Shown here in pieces: positions 1 to 7,882 of a DNA stretch of 64,000 nt. A program made the translations under genes and the position numbers. Under the pieces are notes generated by a model. It saw only the letters and a program-made list of their open reading frames with translations. It had not been told where the DNA came from and ran no database searches. How positions within the stretch are numbered: the stretch's first letter is position 1; the number at the start of each line of letters is the position of its first letter. Source of the DNA: Microbacterium sp. YJN-G (GTDB taxonomy: Bacteria; Actinomycetota; Actinomycetes; Actinomycetales; Microbacteriaceae); NCBI RefSeq assembly GCF_015040615.1, contig NZ_CP060402.1, positions 496,001 to 560,000 of the forward strand, written 5' to 3'.

Positions 1-279
1 CGCGAACGCGGTGCCGACGATGACCGCCAGCACGGCGGACACCCCCGCGGAGACGAGGCTGTTCAGGCCCGCCTCGAGCACGTCGTCCTGCAGCAGGGCG
101 CCGAGCTGGAAGCTGCCGCTGGCCAGGATGATGATCGCGCCGAGCGGCAGCAGCACGACGAACGCGCACGCCGCCCAGGTGGCGACGGTGAGCGAGCGGA
201 TGCCGTCCAGGCGACGCGCCCCGCCGCGGGCCCGGCCGATGGCCGGACCCGCGACGGGGAGAGCAGAAGCGGATGCCAC
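1..279 (-). CDS. ABC transporter permease, N-terminal part (runs off left edge)
   Basis: Only the first 93 codons are in the window. The GTG start shares a base with the TAG stop of the binding-protein gene upstream (TAGTG), so translation is coupled. After a basic N-terminus (RARGGARR) there is a long hydrophobic segment at about residues 24-44, then a short outer loop, then the start of a second segment. This is the pattern of an FbpB-type permease of an iron or organic-anion importer. The assignment rests mainly on the adjacent binding protein; the substrate cannot be read from this piece. Confidence 0.75.
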   Translation of the reverse strand, partial: MASASALPVAGPAIGRARGGARRLDGIRSLTVATWAACAFVVLLPLGAIIILASGSFQLGALLQDDVLEAGLNSLVSAGVSAVLAVIVGTAFA

Positions 280-1316
280 TACTGGAACAGCGAGCGGAAG
301 GTGTCCACGGCCGCCGGCTGCGAGGCGCGGATCTTCTCGAGGTCGGGGGTGAGGATGGTGATCTCGTCCATCGACGGGGCGCCCTCGGGGGTGCCGACGT
401 CCGAGCGCACCGGCAGGTACGACTGCTCGACGGCCAGGCTCTGGCCGGCCTCGCTCACGAGGAAGTCGACGAACGCCTTCGCCGCCTCGGGCTCCTTCGA
501 GTCGGCGAAGATACCGGCCGGCTGTGAGACGTACGGGACGCCCTCGGTCGGGTACGAGATCGCGATCGGCGAGCCCTGCGCGGCGAGTTCGCGCACGAGG
601 TAGTCGACGACGATGCCCACCGGCTGCGCACCGGTGGCGATGGCCTGCGAGACCGGGCCGTTGCTGTCGGCGATCACGGGCTTGTTGGCGGCCAGCTCCG
701 ACAGCCACTTCTCGCCGAGCTTCGGCTCGTCCAGCCACACGGCGGCGTTGTAGGCGGCCGCACCCGAGACATCCGGGTTCGGCATCACGAGCTTGCCGGC
801 GTAAGCGGCGTCGGTGAGGTCGGACCACGAGGTGGGAGCCTCGGTGACCAGGCTCGTGTTGTACGCGATGACGGTCGGGATGATGCGGGTGCCGACGTAG
901 AAGCCCTCCGCATCGACGACATCCGGGTTGACGCTGTCGATGTCGGCGGGGGTGTACTTCTGCAGCATCCCCTCGGCGGCGTAGTTCTCGAACGTGCCGG
1001 CGTCGGCGGCGAGGAACACGTCGGCCTGCACGCCGCCCGCCTCCTTCTCGGCCGCCACGCGGGTGGTGAGGTCGCCGGTGCCGGCGCGGAAGACCTCGAC
1101 GGTCACCTCGGGGTGCACCTCGTTGAAGGCCGCGACGAGGGCGTCGGCCTTCTCCTGCGGCTCGGACGTGTACAGCGTGATGGTGGCGGCCTCGAGAGCG
1201 GCGCTCTCGGAGGCGGCCGGCTCCTCGGCCGCGGGGGCGGCGGTCGAGCAGCCCGCGAGGACGAGGGCGGCGATGCCGAGCGCGACGGCGCCGGCGGTGG
1301 AACGCAGAACGGACAT
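279..1316 (-). CDS. Extracellular solute-binding lipoprotein (Fe3+/phosphonate-type, AfuA-like)
   Basis: A 345-residue lipoprotein that captures a small solute outside the membrane for the permease encoded next to it. The signal peptide ends in a lipobox (VLAGC, Cys23). The mature chain has the family 1 solute-binding pattern: an opening ITLYTSEPQEKADAL strand-helix, a GTGDLTTRV loop, FYVGTRIIPTVIAYN in the hinge and AYNAAVWLDEP later on. This is typical of the AfuA/FbpA/ThiB/PhnS group. The ATG at 1316 is chosen because AGGAAAATC precedes it and the signal peptide starts there; the frame stays open further upstream without a signal. It follows the metallophosphoesterase gene by 25 bp, so it probably belongs to the phosphatase operon. 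Iron, a phosphonate or a phosphate ester are all possible ligands. Confidence 0.85.
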   Translation of the reverse strand: MSVLRSTAGAVALGIAALVLAGCSTAAPAAEEPAASESAALEAATITLYTSEPQEKADALVAAFNEVHPEVTVEVFRAGTGDLTTRVAAEKEAGGVQADVFLAADAGTFENYAAEGMLQKYTPADIDSVNPDVVDAEGFYVGTRIIPTVIAYNTSLVTEAPTSWSDLTDAAYAGKLVMPNPDVSGAAAYNAAVWLDEPKLGEKWLSELAANKPVIADSNGPVSQAIATGAQPVGIVVDYLVRELAAQGSPIAISYPTEGVPYVSQPAGIFADSKEPEAAKAFVDFLVSEAGQSLAVEQSYLPVRSDVGTPEGAPSMDEITILTPDLEKIRASQPAAVDTFRSLFQ

Positions 1317-1341
1317 GATTTTCCTAACGTGAGGGTGATTA

Positions 1342-2130
1342 TCAGGAGGGAAGGGAAGACGTGAAGAGGGGAGCAGGCGACTCGAGGCCGACGCTTGTGG
1401 CGGTGACGCCCTGCGGCAGCAGGTGCACGAGCGAGAACATCGCCTTGTCATGGCCGCTGACCGTGTCGGGGCCGGCATCCATCACCTGGTGGTAGGCCAG
1501 CGACGGTCCGACGAACACGGGCATCCCGCGCAGGGTGGCGGTCAGCGGGTGGTGGAAGTGCCCGCACAGCACGGCGCGCACATCGGTGCCGGCGATCACT
1601 CCGAGCAGGGATGCGGCGTCGCGCAGCCCCGCCTTGGCGAGCGTCGGAAGCGGGGAGCCCAGCGGCGGGTGATGCAGAGCCACGATCGTGCCGTCGCCGT
1701 GCGGTTCGGAGATCACCGCGGCGAGCCAGGCCAGCTGGGCGGGGCCCAGCTCTCCGGATGCCGAATCGAGCAGCACGATCCGAAGTCCGTCCAGCAGCAC
1801 GACCCGGTGGTGGCCGGCCGCGTGGCCGGGCAGGATGCGGGCGGCATCCGGGTCGTCGTGGTTGCCGAGGGTGGTCAGCACCGGCACGCCGATCTCGTCT
1901 TCGAGCCGCATCAGCGCCTCGGCGAGGGCGGGGTAGACGGCGGCGTGACCGCGCTGGGCGAGGTCGCCGGTGATCACGACCGCCTCGGGGGTGATCGCGG
2001 CGTGCCGCACGTAGTCCGAGACCGCGCGCAGCCGGGCGAAACCGTCGACCGTGCCGTACAGCAGTGTGCCGTCGGTGGCGTGCACATCGCTGATGTGCAG
2101 CACGGTCAGGCGCCCGGTCTCGCGGCTCAT
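1342..2130 (-). CDS. Metallophosphoesterase (CpdA/phosphodiesterase-like)
   Basis: A 262-residue cytosolic calcineurin-like phosphoesterase. The metal-binding motifs are all visible in order: DVH at residues 15-17, GDLAQRGH around Asp56, GNHDD at 89-93, an HH pair in LHHPPLG, and GHFHHPL near the C-terminus. The family hydrolyses phosphodiesters or monoesters with a two-metal centre; CpdA members act on cyclic AMP, but the substrate here is open. The start overlaps the stop of the tyrosine phosphatase gene (ATGA), so the two enzymes are made together, directly upstream of an importer. That suggests they process the imported compound. Confidence 0.88.
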   Translation of the reverse strand: MSRETGRLTVLHISDVHATDGTLLYGTVDGFARLRAVSDYVRHAAITPEAVVITGDLAQRGHAAVYPALAEALMRLEDEIGVPVLTTLGNHDDPDAARILPGHAAGHHRVVLLDGLRIVLLDSASGELGPAQLAWLAAVISEPHGDGTIVALHHPPLGSPLPTLAKAGLRDAASLLGVIAGTDVRAVLCGHFHHPLTATLRGMPVFVGPSLAYHQVMDAGPDTVSGHDKAMFSLVHLLPQGVTATSVGLESPAPLFTSSLPS

Positions 2131-2798
2131 GCCGGCACCCGTGTCTTCGCGTCGAGCAGCCTCAGCTGTGCTTCGCCGAGCCCGTGCGCGCGCAGGTAGG
2201 CGACCGCGCCGCCGAATCCGTCGATGACCTCGAGGGCGTGCAGGATCGCCTCGCGCGGGCTGTCCAGGTGCAGGCGCAGCGCCTCGCGCTGCTCGGAGGT
2301 GGGGAGCGCGGCGGCCACCGTACGGGCGTGCGCCTCGCGCACCGGGCGGACGCGCTGGCCGGAGAGCGCGTAGTCGGCGACGACGGCATCCCGATCCTCG
2401 CCGGCGGCCAGCCGGGCGAGTGCCACCACGAGGCCGGTGCGGTCCTTGCCGGCCGTGCAGTGCACGACGACAGCGCCCTCTGCTTCGGCGATCAGGCCGA
2501 CGGCCTGGGCCAGCGCCGCGCCGCGGCGGCGCAGCAGCGCCTCGTACACGTCCTCCAGGCGGCCGGCCTCGGGGGGAGCCTCACCGTACAGGGCGACGCG
2601 GCGGACCGGGATGCCGTGGGCGGCGGGGGCTGCCTCGGACTCCTCGCGCAGATCCACGATGAGCGAGACGCCGAGTTCGCGCAGCTCTTCGGCTCCGGCA
2701 GCGGTGAGCGCATCGACGGATCCGGTGCGCACGAGCCAGGGGGCGCGGGCGTCGGTGGCCCGTGCGTTGAAGAGCCCGTCGACCTCGATGGCCTGCAT
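2127..2798 (-). CDS. Tyrosine/dual-specificity phosphatase (PTP-like)
   Basis: A 223-residue cysteine phosphatase. The P-loop HCTAGKDRTG carries the catalytic Cys114 and Arg120 of the CX5R signature; the upstream IVDLREESE strand matches the general-acid side of bacterial Y-phosphatases (PF13350-like). GGAGG stands 4 nt before the ATG. It is the first gene of the minus-strand operon phosphatase, metallophosphoesterase, binding protein, permease. A 24-bp dyad lies 23 bp upstream of the start codon (see 2822-2845). Members of this group act on phosphotyrosine or on phosphoinositides and other small phosphoesters; the importer context favours a small-molecule role, which is inference. Confidence 0.86.
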   Translation of the reverse strand: MQAIEVDGLFNARATDARAPWLVRTGSVDALTAAGAEELRELGVSLIVDLREESEAAPAAHGIPVRRVALYGEAPPEAGRLEDVYEALLRRRGAALAQAVGLIAEAEGAVVVHCTAGKDRTGLVVALARLAAGEDRDAVVADYALSGQRVRPVREAHARTVAAALPTSEQREALRLHLDSPREAILHALEVIDGFGGAVAYLRAHGLGEAQLRLLDAKTRVPA

Positions 2799-2821
2799 GG
2801 CGCCTCCGTTACGTTCGTTAC

Positions 2822-2845
2822 ATGTGACGAGAAATCTCGTTACAT
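2822..2845. promoter_or_regulatory. 24-bp dyad, candidate operator of the phosphatase/importer operon
   Basis: Two 11-bp arms flank a central AA: ATGTGACGAGA and TCTCGTTACAT, with one mismatch. The inner 14 bp are perfectly symmetric. On the minus strand further TGTAACGA and CGTAACG half-sites follow towards the phosphatase start. The position, just upstream of the operon and downstream of the RpiR-type regulator gene, suggests it is that regulator's site. Confidence 0.55.
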
Positions 2846-3008
2846 CCCGACGATGGCGCGCGAAGGTGACCGCCGGGTGAACCGGATCGGGCGGTCAGGG
2901 GAACGACGGATGTGCACCAGGAGGTCGAGGTGCGGGCGGCGGTTTCGGGTGGGGTGTGCGGGACGCGCGGGGTGGCGTCAGCCGTCGCTCAGGACGGCGG
3001 CGGCGACG

Positions 3009-3836
3009 TCAGTCGTCGCTCAGCGCGTCGGCGACGGCGTGGCGGATGCCCTCGACGTCGGACTGCGCACTCTCCTCGGCGAGCTGCTCGTGCAGGGCGT
3101 GCAGCACCACCGTGTGCCCGAGCCGGGCGAGGAACGGGTCGACGTCGTGTGCCACCGCGGCGGGGCCGGTCGCGATGGTGGTGTCGGCGAGCCGGCCGAG
3201 CGGCGAGCGCGCATAGCTGGTCACGAGGATGACGTGCGCGCCGTGCTCGGATGCCGCCGTGCACGCGCGCAGCGTCTGCACGTTCGCACCGGAGTAGCTC
3301 AGCGCCAGGCAGACATCGCCCGCGCTGAGCGAGGTGACGGCGAACTGCTGAGCGAGCGGGTCGATCGGCGCCTCGACGGAGCGCCCGCGGGTGCTCAGCC
3401 GCATCGCGAAGTCCTGCAGCGGCGGCCCGGAGAACCCGTTGCCGACCAGCACCACCCGCCGGGCGGCGCGCAGCTCGTCGGCGGCTCGGACGATCAGCTC
3501 GGGATGCACGCTCTCCTGCGCCAGGCGCAGGGCATCCACAGCCTCGTCGAAGGTGTCGCCGTGCACCTCGGCGGTGACCGGGTGCACGAGCGGAGCGGCA
3601 CGGGCGAGCTCGAGGCGCAGGTGCTGGAATCCGCGGAAGCCGAGATTCTGACACGCACGGATCACGGTCGCGGTCGACGTGCCGGCCGCGGCGGCGAGCT
3701 CGGTGGTCGACCAGTCGACGACCTCGACGGGCTGGGCGAGGATGATCTCGGCGACCCGCGTCTCGCTCGGTCCGAGGCTGCGCATCCCGGCGCGCACGCG
3801 GGCGAGCACGGTGATCTCCGGCCGGATCACGGTCAT
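3009..3836 (-). CDS. MurR/RpiR family transcriptional regulator (HTH plus SIS domain)
   Basis: A 275-residue regulator. The N-terminal 80 residues form the RpiR helix-turn-helix (SETRVAEIIL, then STTELAAAAGTSTATVIRAC and GFRGFQHLRLELA). Residues about 125-255 are a SIS sugar-isomerase-like domain (VVLVGNGFSG, LALSYSGANVQTL), which in this family binds a phosphosugar or related phosphorylated ligand. GAGGAG precedes the start. It lies 210 bp upstream of the phosphatase/importer operon on the same strand, with a strong dyad in between, so it probably controls that operon in response to a phosphorylated effector. That link is inference from position. Confidence 0.9.
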   Translation of the reverse strand: MTVIRPEITVLARVRAGMRSLGPSETRVAEIILAQPVEVVDWSTTELAAAAGTSTATVIRACQNLGFRGFQHLRLELARAAPLVHPVTAEVHGDTFDEAVDALRLAQESVHPELIVRAADELRAARRVVLVGNGFSGPPLQDFAMRLSTRGRSVEAPIDPLAQQFAVTSLSAGDVCLALSYSGANVQTLRACTAASEHGAHVILVTSYARSPLGRLADTTIATGPAAVAHDVDPFLARLGHTVVLHALHEQLAEESAQSDVEGIRHAVADALSDD

Positions 3837-3934
3837 TCAGGCTCCTCGCTTTCGTGCACACAGACTAGCGGCCCGACATGTCGCCCCGTCCTCGCACCGC
3901 CTCCCCGCGCCGTGCCCGTCGCCCCCGCCCGTCA

Positions 3935-4009
3935 CCCGCGAGAAACCACATTCCGCATGAGAAACCATGCGTGCCGTGGTTTCTCGCGCGAGAAGTGGTT
4001 TCTCGCGGG
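3935..4009. repeat. Four-arm palindromic element, family C (GAGAAACCAC core)
   Basis: Outer arms CCCGCGAGAAACCAC (3935-3949) and its exact complement (3995-4009) enclose inner arms GAGAAACCA (3959-3967) and TGGTTTCTC (3977-3985). All four arms share one core. It sits at the 3' end of the glycosylase gene and upstream of the RpiR gene. A second copy is at 16835-16899. A terminator role is likely; there is no T-tract. Confidence 0.8.
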
Positions 4010-4075
4010 CGGCACGCAGGGCGGTGGCACGCAGTGCGGCGGCGCGAAGCGCGCGGCGGCGTGAAGCGCGCAGCG

Positions 4076-5023
4076 TCAGCGGCGGCGGTGGTCCTCGGGG
4101 GCGAGGCGGGGGCCGCGGCGCGGCTCGCGGATGCCGGAGGCGAAGATCAGGCGGATGATGCGCTGGCGGTGGCCGGCCCACGGCGCGAGCAGTTCCAGCA
4201 TCCCGTCGTCGTCGGTGCGGCTGCCGGTGAGCGCGTAGCCGACCTCGTGCGCGAGGTGGAAGTCGCCGACGCTGACGGCGTCCGGGTCGCCCAGTGAGCG
4301 GATGCGGGTCTCGGCCGACGTCCACACCCCGATCCCCGGCAGGCTGGTGAGCACGCGGTCGCGGCGGTCGCCATCGGATGCGGCGAGCATCGCGCGCTCG
4401 ATGCTCGCGCCGCGCATCGCGGAGCGGGCGATCGTGCGCGCCTGCGGCGGCTCGACGGCGGCACGGTGGAACTCCCACGACGGGATGCTGCGCCACACCT
4501 CATGTGACGGCGAGGCGAACAGCGGCCGCGGCGTCGGGCCTGGTGCGCGCACCCCGAAGCGGGTGACCAGGTATCGCCATGCGCCGAAGGCCTGCATCCC
4601 GGTGACCTTCTGCTCGATGATTGCGCACGCCAGCGCATCGAAGACGCGATCGGTGCGTGTCATCCGGATGCCGGGATGCCGTCGCGCTGCCTCTTCGAGC
4701 TGCGGATGGCCGATGACGAATCCCGCCGAATCGTCGTCGGCGCCGCACAGGCGGGGCACGCGGTCGAGCGCCTCCGCGGCGCCGGGGCCCCAGGCCGAAG
4801 CACGGACGCCGTCGGTGCCCTGCCTCAGGCAGAGCGTGGCCACGCCCGCATCCGTCCGGAAGGCCATCCAGAGCCGTGGGCCGTCGGCGACCATCGTCGG
4901 ATCCGTGCCGCCGCGGCGCAGCATCCCGACGGTGCGGGCGAGATCGAGCGGATGCGGTGGCCGGTAGACGGACTCGCGCGGGGCCGGAGTGGCCCGCTGT
5001 GCAGCATCCGTCATCAGGGTCAT
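4076..5023 (-). CDS. DNA-3-methyladenine glycosylase-like protein (AlkA/HhH-GPD)
   Basis: A 315-residue base-excision repair enzyme that would remove alkylated purines. The HhH-GPD core is clear: FDALACAIIEQKVTG at residues 128-142, the helix-hairpin-helix LPGIGVWTS at 228-236, and the catalytic Asp254 in VGDFHL. The first 120 residues look like the AlkA N-terminal half, and the overall length fits. A TAGGGT -10 box lies exactly 6 nt before the ATG (5030-5035), so the mRNA is probably leaderless. The gene is flanked on both sides by palindromic elements and appears monocistronic. Confidence 0.85.
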   Translation of the reverse strand: MTLMTDAAQRATPAPRESVYRPPHPLDLARTVGMLRRGGTDPTMVADGPRLWMAFRTDAGVATLCLRQGTDGVRASAWGPGAAEALDRVPRLCGADDDSAGFVIGHPQLEEAARRHPGIRMTRTDRVFDALACAIIEQKVTGMQAFGAWRYLVTRFGVRAPGPTPRPLFASPSHEVWRSIPSWEFHRAAVEPPQARTIARSAMRGASIERAMLAASDGDRRDRVLTSLPGIGVWTSAETRIRSLGDPDAVSVGDFHLAHEVGYALTGSRTDDDGMLELLAPWAGHRQRIIRLIFASGIREPRRGPRLAPEDHRRR

Positions 5024-5094
5024 GGAAGCACCCTACGCGGCGTCGCTGACATCGCCTCCCCGCGCCGGACTCGCGCGCTCTTCCCGGGGAGGAG

Positions 5095-5182
5095 ATTCAT
5101 CGCAGGTAGGCGATTCATCGCAGGTAGGAGGGAATGCGCGGCATCCGTCCTACGTCGGCCGGATCTCCTACGTCCGATGAAG
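5095..5182. repeat. Four-arm palindromic element, family B (GTAGG core), with a tandem duplication
   Basis: The 77-bp core at 5106-5182 matches the two copies at 44021-44098 and 44159-44236: GTAGG, GTAGG, then CCTAC (5149-5153) and CCTAC (5167-5171), with TTCATCG (5114-5120) pairing CGATGAA (5175-5181). The left arm is duplicated as an 18-bp tandem repeat (5095-5112 and 5113-5130, differing at one position). It lies 3' of the winged-helix regulator gene. Confidence 0.78.
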
Positions 5183-5217
5183 CGACAGCCCCGCAGCCCG
5201 AGAAGCGGAAGCCGGAC

Positions 5218-5910
5218 TCAGAAGCGGTCGGGCGAGGGGGTGCCGTGGCCGAAGCGGATGGTGACGTCGGCGTGCCGGTCGAAGCGGTAGCCGACGCCGC
5301 GGACCGTGCGCACGATGTCTTCGTGGCGTCCGAGCTTGGCGCGCAGACGACGCACGTGCACATCGATGGTGCGCTCGCCCGGGGCATCCTCGTCCGAGCT
5401 GGACTGCCACAGGGCCGAGACGAGCTCGGAGCGCTCGATGGTGCGTCCCTCGCGCAGCACCAGGTACTGCAGCAGCTCGAACTCCTTGTACGTGAAGGCG
5501 GCCGACTCGCCGTCGAGCAGCACGCGCTTGCGGGAGATGTCGACGACGACGCCGGCGTCCTCGTCCTGCTCCTCTTCGATGGCGGCGTTCGCGCGGGCGA
5601 TCGCACCGGGCTCGTGCAGGGCGAGACGGACGACGTCCAGGTCGCGGCCGCCCGCGGACTGCGGGGCGAGGGCGACGGTGGCGTGGGTCTCGGCGTTCGG
5701 GGCCAGCTCGGCGAGCGTGCGGCGCAGCGCGTCGACGAGCAGCGGAAGGCTGACACCGGCCTCGGCGGCCTTGATCTCGTCGATGCCGACGTAGAGGGCG
5801 AAGCCACGGGGCGAGCGGATCGACGGCAGGTCAGCGGCGGCGTCGGCGCGGGAGACCACGCGGACGGGGGCGGTGACGGGGCGATCGAGAAGAGCGGCGG
5901 TGTTCGGCAT
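5218..5910 (-). CDS. Winged-helix DNA-binding regulator without a receiver domain
   Basis: A 230-residue protein whose last ~90 residues are an OmpR/PhoB-type winged helix: FTYKEFELLQYLVLREGRTI, then ERTIDVHVRRLRAKLG and the wing IVRTVRGVGYRFD. No phosphoacceptor receiver domain precedes it. The first 130 residues are an unrecognised module (FALYVGIDEIKAAEAG, then LVDALRRTLAEL), so the input signal is unknown. AAGGAC precedes the ATG. The roughly 260-nt leader from the promoter at 6175-6204 contains a short cysteine-rich ORF and two hairpins, which suggests attenuation-type control. Confidence 0.82.
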   Translation of the reverse strand: MPNTAALLDRPVTAPVRVVSRADAAADLPSIRSPRGFALYVGIDEIKAAEAGVSLPLLVDALRRTLAELAPNAETHATVALAPQSAGGRDLDVVRLALHEPGAIARANAAIEEEQDEDAGVVVDISRKRVLLDGESAAFTYKEFELLQYLVLREGRTIERSELVSALWQSSSDEDAPGERTIDVHVRRLRAKLGRHEDIVRTVRGVGYRFDRHADVTIRFGHGTPSPDRF

Positions 5911-5989
5911 GATGATGGTCCTTGGAGGATGCGAGCCGGCGGGCTCGGAATGCGTTGCACGAATGACCGGAATGGGCCGGTGAGGGGGA

Positions 5990-6038
5990 TGAGCGCAGAG
6001 GGTGGGCGCTCAGAGACTCGTCCCCTGAGATGAGGGGA
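5990..6038 (-). promoter_or_regulatory. Two hairpins in the leader between the Cys-rich ORF and the winged-helix gene
   Basis: Reading on the minus strand, TCCCCT (6038-6033) pairs with AGGGGA (6026-6021) around a 6-nt loop, and TGAGCGC (6012-6006) pairs with GCGCTCA (5996-5990) around a 9-nt loop. Both stems are perfect. They lie downstream of the leader ORF stop, where attenuator structures would be expected. Confidence 0.5.
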
Positions 6039-6066
6039 TCAGCGAATCAGCTGGGGTGGTTGCGCC

Positions 6067-6168
6067 TTAGCAACACATTCGGCAACACATGCCAACGCGA
6101 CCGGGCATCATCATCCCGGCAGTCCCGTTCGCCTCCTGGGCGGACATGGGGCGTGCGTTGGTGGTCAT
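6067..6168 (-). CDS. 33-residue leader peptide ending in Cys-Cys-Arg-Met-Cys-Cys
   Basis: A short ORF upstream of the winged-helix gene. The peptide begins MTTNARPM and ends GRVGMCCRMCC. The final codons are TGT TGC CGA ATG TGT TGC TAA, with TGT and CGA rare in such GC-rich DNA. A near-consensus promoter (TTGACA, 18 bp, AATAAT) places the transcription start on the A of the ATG, so the mRNA would be leaderless. An internal ATG-ATG-ATG after AGGAGG could give a 15-residue form instead. Mycobacteria are known to use leaderless polycysteine ORFs as cysteine-sensing attenuators; a similar role is inferred here. A metal-binding peptide is another option. Confidence 0.6.
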   Translation of the reverse strand: MTTNARPMSAQEANGTAGMMMPGRVGMCCRMCC

Positions 6169-6174
6169 GGCGCG

Positions 6175-6204
6175 ATTATTTCCCAACATGACCCGCCATG
6201 TCAA
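6175..6204 (-). promoter_or_regulatory. Strong housekeeping promoter of the leader peptide/winged-helix transcript
   Basis: On the minus strand the -35 TTGACA (6204-6199) and -10 AATAAT (6180-6175) are separated by 18 bp. The start point, 7 nt after the -10, coincides with the ATG at 6168. This is the best consensus promoter seen in the window. Confidence 0.75.
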
Positions 6205-6247
6205 AACGTGTCGGCCGACCCCTCGTCACACGGCGTAACGTGGTCGC

Positions 6248-6556
6248 GTGATTCAGCCTGCATATGCCTCCGGATTCGAGCTGACCGACGAGAAGGACGC
6301 GTCGCGGTACACCCTGACGCGCGACGGCGAGCTGGTCAGCGTGCTCGACTATCGCGACGACGGGCGGACCATCGCCCTGACCCGCGCGTTCACGATCCCC
6401 AAGCACCGCGGCCACGGCTACGCCGCGCACATCGTCGCCGGCGCGGTGGATGACATCGAGGCACGCGGCGACCGCCAGGTGTCGCCGGTGTGCTGGTACG
6501 TCGCCGACTGGTTCGACGCGAACCCCGGCAAGCGCCACCTGCTGCGCCGCGGCTGA
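6248..6556 (+). CDS. Small GNAT-like acetyltransferase (YjdJ/PF14542 type)
   Basis: A 102-residue single-domain protein of the short GCN5-related family. The typical features are RYTLTRDGELVSVLDYR (beta strands), then HRGHGYAAHIV, the acetyl-CoA binding loop, and a final PVCWYVADWFDANP segment. The substrate is unknown; family members are usually annotated only as N-acetyltransferase. TAACGT (6236-6241) lies 6 nt before the GTG start, indicating a leaderless mRNA. The promoter is divergent from that of the Cys-rich leader ORF. Confidence 0.85.
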   Translation: MIQPAYASGFELTDEKDASRYTLTRDGELVSVLDYRDDGRTIALTRAFTIPKHRGHGYAAHIVAGAVDDIEARGDRQVSPVCWYVADWFDANPGKRHLLRRG

Positions 6557-6646
6557 GCCCCGACGCGCTTCCCAGCGCCCTGAGCGACCCAAGGCAGGCG
6601 AACGACGGCACGCCTCGACCGCGATGTCGGAGGCTGTTCGTACCGT

Positions 6647-7882
6647 GTGAGTATGCGAATCCTGCACACCTCCGATTGGCACATCGGCCGCACGTTCCAC
6701 GGGCACTCCACGCTCGCGGCGCTGGCCGAGGTGCTCGTCGCGCTGGTCGCGCAGGTGCGCGAGCACGAGGTCGACGTCGTGATCGTCGCGGGTGACGTGT
6801 TCGACTCCGCCACGCCGGCGGCATCCGCCTACACCCTTCTCGATGAGGCGCTGCTCGCGCTGCACGAGACCGGGGCGACGGTCATCATGACCAGTGGCAA
6901 CCACGACTCCGCCGCGCGGCTGGGCTTCCACTCCCGGCTGCTGCGCGACGGCATCCATGTGCTCACCGATCCGCTCGCGATCACGACGCCGGTCACGGTG
7001 AGTGACGAGCACGGTCCGGTGCACTTCTTCGGCATCCCGTACCTCGAGCCGGCGATCGTCCGCCGGCACTGGACGGATGCCGCGGATGCTCCGGATGCCG
7101 ACGCCGAGACGACGGATGCCGATGAGGAGACGGATGCCGTAGCCGCGCCGCGCCCCGCGCTGCGCACCCAGGCGCAGGTGATGCACCACGCCATGAGCCT
7201 CGTGCGGGAGGGGATGGCGGTCCACCGGGGACGCTCCGTCGCCGTCGCGCACTGCTTCGCCGCCGGCGTGGACGCCACCGCCGGGCTGGAGCGCGAGGTC
7301 CGCCAGGGCGGACTCGACATGGTTCCGCTGGCCTCGTTCGACGGACCCGACTACGTCGCGCTCGGCCACATCCACGGCCGCCAGCAGCTCAGCGACCGGG
7401 TGCGCTACAGCGGCGCACCGCTGCACTACAGCTTCGGCGAGCAGCACAAGGAGCGCGGTTCATGGCTGGTCGACCTCGACGCGTCGGGTCTGGTGAGCAC
7501 GACGTGGCTGGCCCTTCCGGTGCCGCGTCCGCTGGTCACGCTGACCGGCACGCTCGATGAGATCCTCTCCGACGAGAACGCCGCCGCACACGCCGACAGC
7601 TGGGTGTGCGCGGTCTACACCGACGCGGTGCCGCAGCACGAGCCGATGCGCCGGCTGCGCGAGCGGTTCCCGTTCTGCGCGCTCGTGCAACACCAGCCCG
7701 ACGGCGCGGATGCCGTCGATGACCGCTCCTATGCGCAGCGACTGCGCACCGCGGTCACCGACGTCGAGCGGATCGAGGCGTTCCTCGAGCACGTGCGAGC
7801 CGGGCAGGGTGCGACCGAGCGCGAGGCCGAGCTCATCCGCGACGTTCTCGATGACCGCGTGCGCGCCGAGGCGCTCGCCTGA
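6647..7882 (+). CDS. sbcD: Exonuclease SbcCD subunit D
   Basis: A 411-residue nuclease subunit of the Mre11/SbcD family. Metal-binding motifs are DWH (residues 10-12), GDVFDS (Asp50), GNHDS (Asn85-His86) and GHIHGRQ. With SbcC it cuts hairpins and processes DNA ends during replication and double-strand break repair. A GTG at 6647 or the ATG two codons on are possible starts; GGAGG at 6629-6633 favours the GTG. Residues about 142-165 are an Asp/Glu/Thr/Ala-rich insert in which the word GGATGC occurs repeatedly. The stop overlaps the sbcC start (TGATG). Confidence 0.95.
   Translation: MSMRILHTSDWHIGRTFHGHSTLAALAEVLVALVAQVREHEVDVVIVAGDVFDSATPAASAYTLLDEALLALHETGATVIMTSGNHDSAARLGFHSRLLRDGIHVLTDPLAITTPVTVSDEHGPVHFFGIPYLEPAIVRRHWTDAADAPDADAETTDADEETDAVAAPRPALRTQAQVMHHAMSLVREGMAVHRGRSVAVAHCFAAGVDATAGLEREVRQGGLDMVPLASFDGPDYVALGHIHGRQQLSDRVRYSGAPLHYSFGEQHKERGSWLVDLDASGLVSTTWLALPVPRPLVTLTGTLDEILSDENAAAHADSWVCAVYTDAVPQHEPMRRLRERFPFCALVQHQPDGADAVDDRSYAQRLRTAVTDVERIEAFLEHVRAGQGATEREAELIRDVLDDRVRAEALA

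Noticed and set aside
2184..4064. Very long open frame on the + strand (626 codons) opposite the phosphatase and RpiR genes
   Set aside because: It lies antisense to genes with clear catalytic motifs, has the Arg/Gly/Ala-rich composition of a GC-driven shadow frame, and no recognisable domain. Similar antisense frames opposite the nuclease/helicase and aspS were rejected for the same reason.
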